Positions 46,700-57,812 of a DNA stretch of 64,000 nt are shown piece after piece; position 1 is the stretch's first letter; every line of letters starts with the position of its first letter. The notes beneath the pieces were generated by a model. The model was not told where the DNA came from. It did no database searches and saw only the letters and a list, made by a program, of their open reading frames with translations. Source of the stretch: Tretioscincus oriximinensis. Taxonomy: Eukaryota > Chordata > Lepidosauria > Squamata > Gymnophthalmidae. The position numbers were made by a program, and so were the translations under genes. The stretch is from NCBI GenBank assembly GCA_022410635.1, contig JAJVDF010000238.1, forward strand, positions 1,247,366-1,311,365. Reading direction: 5' to 3'.

Positions 46700-47613
46700 T
46701 AGGCTGACCAGATGACCCCCTTTTTTGGGGGGGAGGGGGTTGAAAACCTGTTTTGGGGGGATACCAATTTTTTTCTGAGGAAAAAAAATATTAAAAAATA
46801 GATGGGAAGAATGGTTGTTAAGATTCCAAAGTTACAAAGACAGCAAAATACGAGAAACAGAATTAAAAAGATTTACCAAGTGGTATAGGACCCCAACACA
46901 AATAGCTCATATGGCCAGGGTCCCCCACAATGCTGGCATGGTTGCGCAGTGAGAGGAACATACTTGCACATGTGGGCAACCTGTCCGGCAGTAAATCAAT
47001 TCCGCCAACTTATTAGCACTCAGGTTTTAGAAATAACAAATATTCACTTGGTTGATTCTGAAGAGTGCTGGTTATTTGGGGTATTAGACTCTTTGACAAT
47101 GACAATGGAAGATAGAATGTTTATCGAGAACGCAATCTTGGCGGGGCACTTGGTGTTAGTTAGGGGCTGGGAAGACCAGAGAAAATGGAACATCACACTC
47201 TGGTGGGACTATATAATAGAATTTTTTACTATTTGACGTTCTACGGGAACATCGACTTCGAACCTTAAGACTTCAGCCAACTATACAGTGGACTATAAAA
47301 TGGGGAAAACTCATCGCCTTTGCGAATTCCAGAGACTCAAACAGATTGCTTAATGAAACTTTCCGGATGATCCAGGAACAAAGACTCATAACATGAATAA
47401 TTGCTGTTCCGGTTGCGGGCGGGAGGCGGGGATGGGCTTCTTTTATAGTATTTTTGTGGATATTGTTTGTTTTGTTTAAAAATAAAATAATAAAAAAACA
47501 TATTTTTTTGAAAAAAATCTTTTTTTGAAAAACTTTTCCTCAGAAAAAACTGGGAGGCACCCCAAAACCGGGTTTTCAACCCCCACCCCAAAAGGGGTCA
47601 TCTGGTCAGCCTA
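46700..47613. mobile_element. hAT family 1 element carrying a nested L1 tail
   Basis: The terminus TAGGCTGACCAGATGACCCC (46700-46719) is exactly inverted at the right end (47594-47613). The two arms, 46700-46799 and about 47490-47613, together resemble the compact 193-bp copy at 63773. An L1 3' fragment sits between them. The flanking duplication is degenerate (ATGAAGG against AAGAAGG), consistent with an older insertion. Confidence 0.85.
46800..47490 (+). mobile_element. L1-like LINE tail nested in hAT
   Basis: Frames on + read TELKRFTKWYRTPTQIAHMA, then after a frameshift RGTYLHMWATCPAVNQFRQL and DRMFIENAILAGHLVLVRGW. This is the C-terminal L1 ORF2 region, close to the fragment at 21301-22100. 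It ends in an A-rich AAAATAAAATAATAAAAAAAC tail at about 47490. It is 5'-truncated and frameshifted. Confidence 0.8.
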
Positions 47614-48034
47614 AGAAGGCTAACAGAAAGAACAGGGATGGATGAAGAACTGGTCCAAAACTATTAATTTACAGTCAATCTAATCACAGGGGCGGTGGTG
47701 GAACTCTTTGGGGCAATTAAACAAGTCTTCAGAACATAAATATTGTGTTCTATTATTCTGTTGTTGGTTTTTTTTTTTTTTTTTTTTGATGTGGCTGAAT
47801 CCCGTATGTATGTTTAATTTCATGGTTGAAATATTTTGTGGTTTAAAAATACTTAAACGGCTCCTGAATCAAGTTATTAAAGGCATAATAACGTGGCCAC
47901 TAGGGCTGCAAAAAAGAAAACTGTATGTGTGTGTGTGGAATTCTTCAGTTTTAATGGGTGTGTGGAAAATGGGAAATTTCAGCAGATGTTGCACGACGTT
48001 CCTCACTTGCTAAAATTTCCTTTTTTACACACCT
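47614..48034. other. Non-coding stretch with a T20 run
   Basis: No gene is seen. A poly(T) of about 20 lies at 47768-47787, possibly the inverse poly(A) of an old retroposed sequence. Confidence 0.45.
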
Positions 48035-48041
48035 ACAGAGN

Positions 48042-48172
48042 TTGGCCATCCACATGCCAGTGTAGACTATGGCAGGCCCCATGCGGGGCCTGCCATAGTC
48101 TACACTAGCATGTAGATGGCAGCCTCCCATTCCGCGATATAGCTCAGAATGAGGCTCAATGCGGAGTCCGGG
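48042..48172. mobile_element. Palindromic MITE 'GTCCCCACTGAGCC', copy 6, next to promoter
   Basis: TTGGCCATCCACATGCCAG, TGTAGACTATGGCAGGCCCC, a short GC turn, then the inverse GGGGCCTGCCATAGTCTACA and CGATATAGCTCAGAATGAGG. The left terminal arm is lost. It ends about 50-100 bp upstream of the CpG island that starts B4GALT4. Confidence 0.75.
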
Positions 48173-48273
48173 TGAAAAAAACGGGTTAAACTCATTGTTT
48201 AGCACCGACCCTGAAGAGGGTGGAATTAAACGTAGGCGTCACCAGGNCAGGCCCTGAAGTTTTACTACGCGCG

Positions 48274-48286
48274 GTTACTAGGCAAC
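48274..48286. promoter_or_regulatory. X-box-like RFX site GTTACTAGGCAAC
   Basis: The 13-mer GTTACTAGGCAAC is an imperfect palindrome matching the RFX X-box (GTNRCC, 0-3 nt, RGYAAC) with one deviation (T for C in the left half). It sits in the CpG island about 240 nt upstream of the splice donor, where RFX sites often occur. Binding is inferred. Confidence 0.45.
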
Positions 48287-48299
48287 AGTCGCAGCAGGT

Positions 48300-48526
48300 C
48301 AGCACGCGCACCCTGCAGCCAGTGGCGTGTGCCGGCGACGCTCTATCTCCTCGGAGGATTTTTTTTCTATGGCCAGGCAGTCGGAGGAGGCTGTCTTTCT
48401 CTGCCCATCCGTGGCGCGTCTCTGTGGTTGGCGTTGACGCGGCGGGGGATTTGGGTTGCTGGTGAAGGGAGGCAAGAAGTCACAAGAAAGAGGCGCTGCT
48501 GCGTCGGCCAGGATGGAGGGACGCAG
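48300..48526 (+). other. B4GALT4: Candidate B4GALT4 5' UTR exon 1
   Basis: GGGACGCAG|GTGAGTGAGG gives a strong donor, with the exon ending at 48526. The 5' limit is unknown and set arbitrarily within the CpG island. An ATG at 48513-48515 (GGCCAGGATGG) precedes the donor. If this exon joins directly to 62576, the frame would close after 18 residues, making it another upstream ORF rather than an alternative N terminus. Confidence 0.55.
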
Positions 48527-48850
48527 GTGAGTGAGGGCAGGTGAGGGGAAGGCGGGCGGAGCGGGAAAGCAGCGGGGTCTTTTGGTAGCCCCCTTTCCCC
48601 CCGTGCCTTTCTTGTGCCGCCCGGAGCCGTGCGTGGGGGGTCCTCATCCCGGCCTGCTGCAGGGGGGCCCGCTGGGGAGGCTTCCTAAGGGAGGTGGGCC
48701 AAGCCCAGGGGCAAGAAGCCTCGAGGCAGAGAGAGGCTGCTGGCATCCTCTCCAGTCCAGGGGTCAATGGGGAAGAAGGCGTGGTGGAGCCACACGAGGA
48801 GGGCGGGTGGTTAGGAGGAGCTGGGCAGAGTAGGGGGCTTCCTCGCAGGT

Positions 48851-49245
48851 AGACAACCTACCTACGAACTTTGGGGGGGGGGGGATCTCGGTAGAAGTCC
48901 TGTTGGTGTTGGGCTCCTGCTTGACCCTATGGGCACCTCCAGCAACTTTAGCAGAGATACAGAAGTGGTTTGCCTGCTTTGGTTTTTTTTATCTGTTTAA
49001 AACACTGACTTTGCTCAATAATACAGTAAAACATTCCATCCACTTCTTTTACATTTGTTACTAAGACCTAGATAAGTTTTGCAGATGTGAACCCCTCTGT
49101 TGTATGTGGGTGACAGAGGAGGGAGGGGAAAAGGGGGGATGCTTGAAACACCATAACATGTATATTGAACAGGGCCATGTACATTGATGACACTTTATAA
49201 ATAAATATATAAATAAGGAGGAGGAGGAAGAGGAGGCTCAGAGTA
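48851..49245. other. Non-coding; intron 1 start
   Basis: This follows the CpG island. A G-run at 48872-48883 and A/G-rich units near 49217-49235 are seen. There is no exon signal. Confidence 0.45.
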
Positions 49246-49580
49246 GAACATAAGAACATAAGAAGAGCCATACTGGATCAGGCCACAGCCCATCGAGTCC
49301 AGCATTCTGTGTCACACAGAGGCCCACCAGATGCACCTGGGCAGTCCGAACAGAGGAAAGCAAAATATGCTGCTCCTGTTCGTGACTCCCTGCAAATGGT
49401 ATTTCAAAAGTCCTGCCTGTTGCTCCATCCCGGAGGCTACATCCAGACAACTATCTTAGTATCCATTTATACCCTTGGTGTCCATAAACCTGTCTAGTCC
49501 TGTCTTGAAACTATCCAAGCTGTTAGCTACCACTACCTCTTCAGGAANTAAATTCCACAGGCCGATGACCTGGCATAATA
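49246..49580 (-). mobile_element. CR1-like LINE, 3' UTR and ORF2 end
   Basis: The inverse tail GAACATAAGAACATAAG, then AGAGCCATACTGGATCAGGCC, reaches the inverse ORF2 end with GTCTTGAAACTATCCAAGC and TAAATTCCACAGGCCGATGA. It is nearly identical to the 130-nt nested copy at 30849 over their common part, so both are young. Confidence 0.88.
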
Positions 49581-52069
49581 CCAGACAGTTTCCNATAGAT
49601 GGGAGCATGAAAGGAATTGCAGCCATAAGCAATGTATCCTAAAGAGGACAATCTGCCAGCCCTCACAAGGTGTGCATATAATAGAGTTGTGAGACACCTT
49701 CTGAGAAGAAAAGACTTCAGCAAGGCGCAGTGGTCAAAGAATGATCCAGTTCTTCTTTACAGCATGCCACAAAGAGACTGCAATTTACTGCTTTTCTCTC
49801 TTGCTTCTGGTAATTGGCTGGGATTGACTAGTGTATAAAAAGAAGTTATTGAACAAGATGCTNGTTTTAAAAGTGAAAAAATTTGAGGAATGTTGCTGTC
49901 TGGGATTTTATGGNGTTGCAGACAGGGTCTCTGTTGTTGGGAAGGGGGTACAGGCACTGCTTGCAGACAGTCTTTAATGAAAAAAAGCCTGTTGGTTTGT
50001 TCTGCATATCAAGGAAACCAGAATGGTACATTATATCCTATGGTGAGGATAATATGGGGTAGTTCAGATCAGTGCCAAGTTGTTCATCGTGAATTTTGTT
50101 GGTGAATTTGAACTTAATTATTGTATCTCAGCTTTTGTCATCTTGGTGTTACTTTTGATTTCAGAGAATGTTTTACTGGGACCAGTGGAAGCTGGGATCC
50201 AAAACATAAGAACATTAGGCTGGCATTTTTTTGGAAAAATATAATGGTAATTAAATGACACAAATGTGTTCACATTCTTTTCAGATTTTATTGAACATGA
50301 TGTCTCATTTTTCAGATCTTCTTTGCACTTTCAGAAATGGGATTGATAGCTTATTTTTTGTACAGTGTGAGGACTTTTATTAATAAAAGGCATTCCAGTG
50401 TTTAATACTCACTTTAATGTGAGGTGAAGAACCTATGTATCTCTATGATGTTGTTGAAATCAAATCTGCGTACTGTCAGATCAAGACAGACAGGAATTCT
50501 AGACACTCTTGGGAGAAGGGAATAAGGGACCTACAAGCATTTCAACCATATGGGGCAACTCCAGGCATTAGCTTATAATAGAAATGCTGTTTTCTTACAT
50601 TTAGTAGCAGTCTCACTTTTTCTTGTATTAGTTTTTAGGTTTTTTTCCATCAAACTATAAATGCCACAGCGTTAGACTAATTCTCTTGGATAAGCTTGAA
50701 TGTATTATCAGTGGAGTACAGGTGAATGCTGTGGAACAGTTATGTTGCCGGTTAGATCTGGCCTGATAGATTGTGGCACATTAATCTGCTAGATTACAAT
50801 TAATGGCTTCTAGCCAGCCTTCAGCAGTTTTGCCTGTAAAAATGGAGAGAAACTTGAGATGAAAGCAGAAATGGCCTGTAAATAGGAAGTTAAGTAGATA
50901 CTTATTGTCATCCNTTCAAGATTTGAGCCTTGACCTTCTTTTCCTCTATCCATCTGAGTTCTGTTATATCTGTACTATAATAAAGACGTGTTGCAGAGAA
51001 AAAATCCTACCACTCACCATGATATCACTCTGTGCATGTATGCATATGCGCAGAATGACATCATGGTGGCTGCCGTGTTTGGCCTGCTGTTGGGGGAGGT
51101 GATTGCGTTTTCCAGTGATGGTTTAGGCCAGTTTACACACATTGACCTAGCTGGTGTTTGGCCAACCATTGGTGGGGACAGTCATCTTCCCTAGTGCCAG
51201 CTCTGGCTATTGTAGTTTATAGCACACACAAATGTTTTAGGATACTAACTAAACTGCAATAGAGTTTTGTATCTTTAATTGCTATAAAGAGGTTTTTTTT
51301 TAACTAGATGCAGCTTCTTATACCTATAGTACCTGGTTGGGGTGGGTATCAATTTTTCACACATATTAAAGGTGCAAAACTCTATCCATATACTAAACAG
51401 ATACATTTCCATAACTTCCATAAGATTTATTAGTTTGCTCCAGTAGTTAAATTGAAGAAATCAGCATTTTTGTAACAAACATATTTTTTTTTTATGAAAA
51501 TGATGTATTTTTTCCACTTTTATTTTTCTTGTATATTTTTCTCTAAAGCTAAATCTTCCTAAAAAGTGTGCCACGTTTTAAGGCTCTTGACAGGAACCAG
51601 GATTCTTTAGCAAATCCATCCCTTTGAAATCAGAGAGCAGAGTTACCCAAAGCTGTAAGCAGCTATGCAGAAGATCTGAAGGAAATGAAATGAGAATGTG
51701 TCCTTAGGGCACTTCTTTTGATTTCACTTTATATAGCCAGCATTGCTGCCACGTCTGGATGGAAGCTTGAACCATGCTGTGTTGAGTAATTCTCCTTGAA
51801 GACTTTTTTCCAATCCTGCTACTTGTTGGAAGCCACTTTTCTCTGCCCGTTGTTGCTGTTCTCTATTGCATCATTTGCTAAAGTTTGTTATTTGGTAGGC
51901 ATGGCAGGCTGCACCTCTAGTTTTTGTGTTCACTTTTAAAATATTTATGATAGGATAATCCTTTGTAAGTCAGGTTTTAGAAAAAAAGTTTTTACCAGGA
52001 AATTATGAAGTCTGCTTATGATTGTAAAAATAATTATAACTAGAACAGTTTGTTTTTTCTAGTTGTTTT
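49581..52069. other. Non-coding, probable B4GALT4 intron 1
   Basis: About 2.5 kb of AT-rich DNA without a recognised exon or repeat boundary. Confidence 0.45.
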
Positions 52070-52076
52070 AAACATT

Positions 52077-52779
52077 AATGGAGGTTTGCTACCACGTTAT
52101 TAAGAATGCCAGCACATCAGAAGCAGCTGATCCTTAGGATATGGACACGTGTAGAATCTGACTCCCATCAAGAACTCACGCAGAGGCCATAAGCTTAGAT
52201 CAAGAGGCAAGATCTAGGAGGCCCCCGTGAGTTTGGAACCTCCTGAGCACCCTTGTGTGCAGGTTTTTATTGGCATAAAAACAGAAGGCGTGTACAAGAA
52301 AAGTGATGTCAGAGACTGGGTGTTCCGAAGGTGTGGTTTGGGGCGGACCGGAGGTGGTGAAACCTGTGTGACGTTTCTCCCTCCTCCCCAGGAGTGCAGC
52401 CTGTGTCAGGAAACTCCAAATATGGGTATGGTTTGGGTGGAACAAGATTGATCTCTGCAGCTTTCAGGACCTGTGACCGGTCGTTCACCTCCTGGAGAGG
52501 TGATAGCCAGAACTTCCTCAAAGCAGTTGATTAATGTCATTAAGCCAAAGCTCCTGAGATAATGAATGCACCTAAAGATAATGGGTGCAGGTAAACATGG
52601 CACAGCGGAGAATAGCTTCAGGGCAGGAAGGGAGATTAGTTCTCTTGCAACACCCTGGGCTGGAATTTTCCCAAAATTTCTGCAGATTTGAGGCCTGTGC
52701 TTAAGAGGCCAATGCTTGTGTACTTTTGTATCAAAATATATTATGCCAATTAATATATACCTAACAGAGAACCCCGACA
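52077..52779 (-). mobile_element. Probable solo LTR of an endogenous retrovirus-like element
   Basis: On the minus strand it starts TGTCGGGGTTCTC, has a CA/GC-mixed U3-like body, and then a polyadenylation signal AATAAA (52271-52266, within GCCAATAAAAACC). A downstream U5-like stretch follows, with the canonical CA at 52079. An identical 7-bp AAACATT lies at 52070-52076 and 52780-52786, supporting insertion limits, although two extra bases sit next to the CA end. No internal retroviral genes are present. The lineage is undetermined. Confidence 0.55.
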
Positions 52780-52786
52780 AAACATT

Positions 52787-54230
52787 TTAAATATAGAGAT
52801 AGGAGAAGACAGAACGGCCCAGGAGATTGAGTGAGCCTTGAGTAGCAGGTGTCCAGATTATGTATCCAAAAAATTATTCTCTCTGTGTTTCCATCCTCTA
52901 TTTGTGCTCATTTGGGAATTCCTAATTTAATGTAGTGGGGTTCGGTTGGGGAAAAATGTTATTAGTATAGCTGCTTTTGTTTATCACAGTGTTCTTGTCA
53001 GTAGAAGATTTTTGAGTATGGTACTTTATATGGTGGCTAGTCCTTTTTTAATATTCTACCTCTTCAATAGCAACATGATTTGTTCCTCACTCTTTGAGTA
53101 ATTGAATCTTAATGACTGTTTATACACAGGGGTTGCAGCATCCCTTTTAATTAAGCCAACTTTTAATTTGATTTTCTGGATGCAGCGGAAGAAATCATTT
53201 CTCTAGCGGGGTGTTTGGCTTTTATTGTTTTATTTGGTAGTACTTTACCCAGCCTTTTGGCATTTGGAGACTGTTGCAAACATTGATACCAAGGCAACAT
53301 TTGGAAAGGAATAGTTTAGTATTTCTTAGTATAAACAGAATTGTTTGTATTTGACTTCTATAATGGACAACACCTGTATTAGCAAAGGCAAATTCTGTAG
53401 CATTCAAAATAATAATAGTTGTGTGAATGTACTTAGTTTATTTAGAATCCTTTATTAAACTTAATATTGCAGTATCTGCAGCTGTAATTTGAGAAAAAAG
53501 TTAATGCTTTCATCACTGAAGGGTGTAGTTTGGCTTGTTGCTAAACATTTATTAGCCAAATGGGCTACTTGCAACAAATGGCATGCATGCAAAAATGGCC
53601 TAATTATTCTTCTGGGAAGTCCAGCAGCATATTGTAAAGCTAAATTTGCAACCAGGCATCTTTGTGTATAAAAACAAACTCCTAAAGTTAGAGGTGGAAA
53701 CAACAGGGAACCTTGAAAATCTGGCATAGCCCTGGGATTTCTCGTGACGGGAAGTGACATCATTCTTAACACCATTGCCCAGAAGTAAATGCCAGAAGTG
53801 ACATCAAAATGATGTTGCTTCCAGTAAAATGACTGCTTCCCCATGTAAAGCAGGGAGGCAGCCATTTGCTCTCTCGTGTATCCCTGCATGAGGTCTTGGA
53901 TCATGCGCAAGGGTACACAATCTCGGAGATTGCACGAGGTGCTCATGCAGCTCCCAATTCTTTTGTTGGCTACATTAAAACTTTGTCTCACAAGATGGCA
54001 GTTAAAGTATTGTGGTAATAGAATTCAGCTTGCTGTAGAAAATATTGGACCAGAAATAAATTCATGCAAATATTATAAAACATATAAGAATTGCAAATAT
54101 AGGTGGTGGCAATGGGACTGTTATAATTTAACAAAGATAATAAAAAGGGAGGATATGAGAGGTTTGATACTAGAAATGGATTTGTGAAGTCTTTTGGTCA
54201 CAGTCTACCAGGTGTTGAAGTGGTTGCAGT
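52787..54230. other. Non-coding stretch
   Basis: No gene was recognised. A 176-codon minus-strand frame (53991-53461) has no known domain or supporting splice sites. Confidence 0.4.
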
Positions 54231-54235
54231 TCACT

Positions 54236-54612
54236 AGGACATTCCTTGAAGCTGACGGGCAGAAGAGTGAGGACAGACAAAGGAAAGTATTATTTTCNCC
54301 CAGAGGGTCATCGGCTTTTGGAATTAACTTCCAGAAGAGGTGGTGGTAGCTAGCAGCCTGGGTAGCTTTAAGACAGGCTTAGACAATTTCATGGAAGCCA
54401 AGGATATAAACACCTACTAAGTTGGATGTCTTGATACTGCTCCAAGATGGAGCAACAGGCAGTATTCCTGAAATGCCATTTGCAGGGTGTCAAGAACAGT
54501 TGAAGATTTTGCCTTCTTCAGTTCTAGACTGCCCAGGTGCAATTTGTGGGCCTCTGATGAGGCAGAATACTGGACTAGATAGGCTGCAGCTCTTCTTATG
54601 TTCTTATGCTCA
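54236..54612 (+). mobile_element. CR1-like LINE, complete 3' end
   Basis: On + the ORF2 end reads from CATTCCTTGAAGCTGACGGG through CCAGAGGGTCATCGGCTTTT and AGCTTTAAGACAGGCTTAGA. The 3' UTR follows and ends CTTCTTATGTTCTTATGC, the family's tail repeat. It is 5'-truncated near 54236. Confidence 0.85.
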
Positions 54613-55302
54613 TTTCTGATAACATTGTTTTCAAAAACCTTTGTACTTTGTAGCCTAATCATTCTAATCTTCAGAGTTTAGTCTACAATCTGGAAGATTG
54701 TAATTTTGCTTGAGATAAACTAGCTCAGCATAAAAAGTCTTGTTCTACCTAGTTCTGCTGACATTTTGTTTTTAAATGCGTGTTTCTGAAATTTTTCAGT
54801 CTTTCAACATTAGTTTTTGGGATGTAGTTGGATATCTCAAATAGTTCTGATATGAGAATTCTCCATGCCATCTGNAACTTTTCTTTTCACTTCCTGTCTC
54901 TGCTTTTATCCTCACAAACCAACAAAAGGTCTCAAAAAGGAAACAGAAAAGTTGCCAGTCTAACACAACTAAAATTATACATTACAGACATACAAGCAAA
55001 TTATAGTCCATGTGTCTGGAAAAAGTAATAAAAGTCCATAAAATTAGATATGGATAAATTAATATTATAGAATGGTCCCCTTAGGATGCAAACAATGGAT
55101 TCAGTGGAAACAGCCAGTGGATTCAGGATCACTTAAGTTCATATAACCATCCCACATAGGAATACATAGAGCAGCTTGGTAAAACTTAATTGGCATACAA
55201 ATAACTAGCAATATAATATTACAACGGTACCAAAAAGATTCAAGATTCTACTCTGGTTCATTTACAGTACCTGGCTGTGTGATGTAGTTTGATTGTATGT
55301 CT
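54613..55302. other. Non-coding stretch
   Basis: No gene or repeat was recognised. Confidence 0.45.
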
Positions 55303-55310
55303 GTAATTCA

Positions 55311-55959
55311 TAGGCTGACCAGATGACCCCTTTTGGGAGGGAAAACCCAGTTTTGGGGTGTCTACTCCGCCCTCCCGTGTGTTTGTGTGCATATGCGTGT
55401 GTGTGCACCATTTTCCCGGGTTTTGCTGAGGAAAAATAAATAAATAAAATAATATTTTAATAAATAAATAAATTCACTGCACCACCACTAGGGGGCTCTG
55501 GCATCTGGGGACAGCTCCTAAAGGCACCCTCCCTTCAGTAAAAAATAAAAAAATTATCACACTTTTTTAAAAAAAATAAATTCAGTGAACCACTACTAGG
55601 GGGCTTTGGCAACCGGGGCCAGCATTTCTATTTCGCCTCAGTAAAAAATAGAAATTCTCATGCACTTCAAAAAAGTCTTGCACACTTAAATGGTTTTTTT
55701 AAAAAAACAATTATCTGCCCCACCACTAGGGGGCTCTATAATCCAGATCCAGCTCCTGAAGGCATCCTTCACTCAGTAATTTCTTTTTTCTGATGTACAA
55801 ATCAGAAATTTTAAAAATTCTCACATGCTTCATAGATTTCTTGGGTGTGAATTTCAGAGGGGAATGAATTTTGGTGGGTGATTTGCATATTCATGAATAT
55901 GCAAATTAGCATGAATATTAATTACCTCAGTTTGGGCCTCAGAAAATCTAGTCAGTCTA
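55311..55959. mobile_element. hAT family 1 element with internal tandem units
   Basis: The left terminus is TAGGCTGACCAGATGACCCC. The right terminus AAATCTAGTCAGTCTA is its decayed inverse. The flanks GTAATTCA (55303-55310) and GTAATACA (55960-55967) match at 7 of 8. Inside, a unit beginning CACCACTAGGGGGCTCT and running to a TCAGTAAAAAATA-like end occurs three times (about 55483, 55580, 55728). No transposase is present. Confidence 0.88.
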
Positions 55960-56268
55960 GTAATACATAATTTTAGTTCTTCTAGACTGGCAACCTTTTG
56001 GTTCTCTTTTTGTTTGAATTTTTTTGTTGGTTTGTTTGGTTTTCCACTGATCCTCTTTTGTTGGGATTTTTTTACTTCATCCTGCTTTTATCCTCAACAT
56101 AGATGGGGTTACCTTCTTTGCTTCATTTAAAACTGGGTGAAATTGGACCAGAGAAATTGGATTATCTTTTGAAATTGAATTTTCTTTAATGGTAATATTA
56201 ATTGCAACATCTTGCTTAGACAATTACTTTTACATTTCCTCAACATTTCATTAACAGATAAATAACTT

Positions 56269-56680
56269 CAGAGAAATAGCTGTATTAGTTTAGTACAGGG
56301 ATCCTCAAACTTTTTAAACAAGAGGTCAGTTCATGGTCCCTCAAACCATTGGAGGGATGGACTATAGTTTAAAAAAAATTATGAGCAAATTCCTAGTTTT
56401 GGGGCTGTCTAGTGTCATGAAGTGTGCATTGGGCGTATGCGCTATTGAAAATGCAGGGTGTATGTGTGTTACTGTGAGCCCGGGACTAATTGGCTGCTAA
56501 TCAGGACAGACGGCGGTGACAACATCTTGTAGGCCGGATAAATGTCCTTGGTGGACCGCATGTGGCTGTAGTTTGAGGACCCGTGGTCTAGTAGAAAGTC
56601 CAGCAAAGGGGCTAGTAGCACTTTGAGACTAGCAGGAGAAAAGTGGGTGGCATAAGCTTTCGTATACACGTCTAATTCTT
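56269..56680 (-). mobile_element. Penelope-like repeat copy E, split by a hAT
   Basis: CAGAGAAATAGCTGTATTAG before the hAT and GTCTAGTAGAAAGTCCAGC after it reconstitute the same body as copy D's left arm, ending ACACGTCTAATTCTTCAG. The exact 14-bp repeat CAGATAAATAACTT flanks it (56255-56268 and 56681-56694). The hairpin of the ribozyme-like core has decayed. Its insertion predates the nested hAT. Confidence 0.75.
56296..56585. mobile_element. hAT family 2 MITE (290 bp) nested in Penelope-like copy
   Basis: The left end is CAGGGATCCTCAAAC and the right end is AGTTTGAGGACCCGTG. The flanks GTTTAGTA (56288-56295) and GTCTAGTA (56586-56593) match at 7 of 8. It is a shorter deletion form of the element at 9279-10020. 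Confidence 0.9.
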
Positions 56681-56694
56681 CAGATAAATAACTT

Positions 56695-57185
56695 GTTATT
56701 CTATANCCAAAATCAAACTTTAGTTAAAACATGGAATGCTTTACCCTGCTGCCAACATCCTGCAAAGGATTTGATGAATCNACAATGTTTTGTGTAGCTT
56801 TAATGCATCATAAATCCATTTGTCCTGTGCTGGCAAACCATTTTGTTATGTAAAATGAGTCATTTCAGTGCTGGTTCTTCAGTGAGGAATTGTTTTCATA
56901 ATGTGGTTTTGTGCTATCTGGTGATTCAGAACATTGTATTACAAAAGATCTTGGGCTGGGTTATGATAAACAACATAACCCCCTAAAATTGATAGTTAAA
57001 GAAACAACAAGGGGCTGCATTGGGATGTAGTTCCTCAGCCAAGGCCTAAAGTGATGGCTAATTGTGGAAGGACAATACTGCAGGTACCAAAACCATACAG
57101 TAGTATATGAGAGGTTATATTAACTCTCCTATTCATTTATGCATTTAATACTTCCTTTCTCTGTCTGGAAAAGACTGTGTTTTAT
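56695..57185. other. Non-coding stretch
   Basis: No gene or repeat was recognised. Confidence 0.45.
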
Positions 57186-57197
57186 GGGGGCCATAGG

Positions 57198-57776
57198 TAG
57201 GGTTGCCATACGTCCCGGTAAACTGGGACAAACCCGGTTTTGGGGACTAAAATATAGTCCCCTCCGGGTTTTAAGGCAAAATCCCGGCTTTTTACATTCC
57301 CCGATGCTGCGTCAGGGAATGTAAAAAGGCGGGATTTTAAAGGAAAAGCAGCCGTCAGAGCTGACGGCTGCAGCGTGCGCAACGCTTCCCGGGTCCAGGA
57401 AAGGACCTTGGAGCGTGCCGAGTAGCTGCTCCTTGGCTGGAGGCNGGGTTTCGCCCTGCTCTCGCCGCCAACTCGCCTCTAGCAGAGGAGAAACGCCTGG
57501 GTTTGTGACAGGAGGGCAGCTCTGTTCTCCTCTCACAAACCCAAGCGTTTTTGCTCNGCTGCTGCAGGCGAGTTGGTGGTGGGAGCAGGGCGAAACCCCG
57601 CCACCAGCNAAAGAGCAGGCACGCGTGCGCGTNCGCACACACAGACGCTTGTGGTGAGACAGGCAGAGATTTTGCCTGTCTTGTTACAAGCGTNCGTATG
57701 TGCGCATGCGCTCGTGCGCGCGCACCCCACTCCACCCCCCGTCCCGGTTTTGGGTTGCCTGAATATGGCAACCCTA
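57198..57776. mobile_element. hAT family 3 element, GC-rich, 579 bp
   Basis: The termini TAGGGTTGCCATACG and (inverted) ATATGGCAACCCTA are flanked by an exact 8-bp duplication GCCATAGG (57190-57197 and 57777-57784). The interior is CpG-rich and contains nested inverted repeats: GGGAATGTAAAAAGGCGGGA pairs with 57283-57302, and GCAGGCGAGTTGGTGG with its inverse near 57460. No transposase is encoded. Its CpG density mimics a small CpG island. Confidence 0.92.
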
Positions 57777-57812
57777 GCCATAGGGCATCTTGTGGAACAC
57801 ATCAGGAAATAT

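Larger units (their letters stand above)
48220..48850 (+). promoter_or_regulatory. B4GALT4: CpG island promoter of B4GALT4
   Basis: About 600 bp of CpG-rich unique DNA stand in an AT-rich region. A consensus + strand splice donor lies inside (exon end 48526). The next recognisable + strand gene feature is the B4GALT4 coding exon 14 kb downstream. There is no obvious TATA box, as is usual for housekeeping CpG-island promoters. A match to an RFX X-box lies at 48274-48286. Linking it to B4GALT4 rests on order, strand and distance. Confidence 0.7.

Noticed and set aside
53461..53991. 176-codon minus-strand frame
   Set aside because: No family was recognised and it is not next to splice signals. 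Its length is unusual but not decisive in 64 kb.
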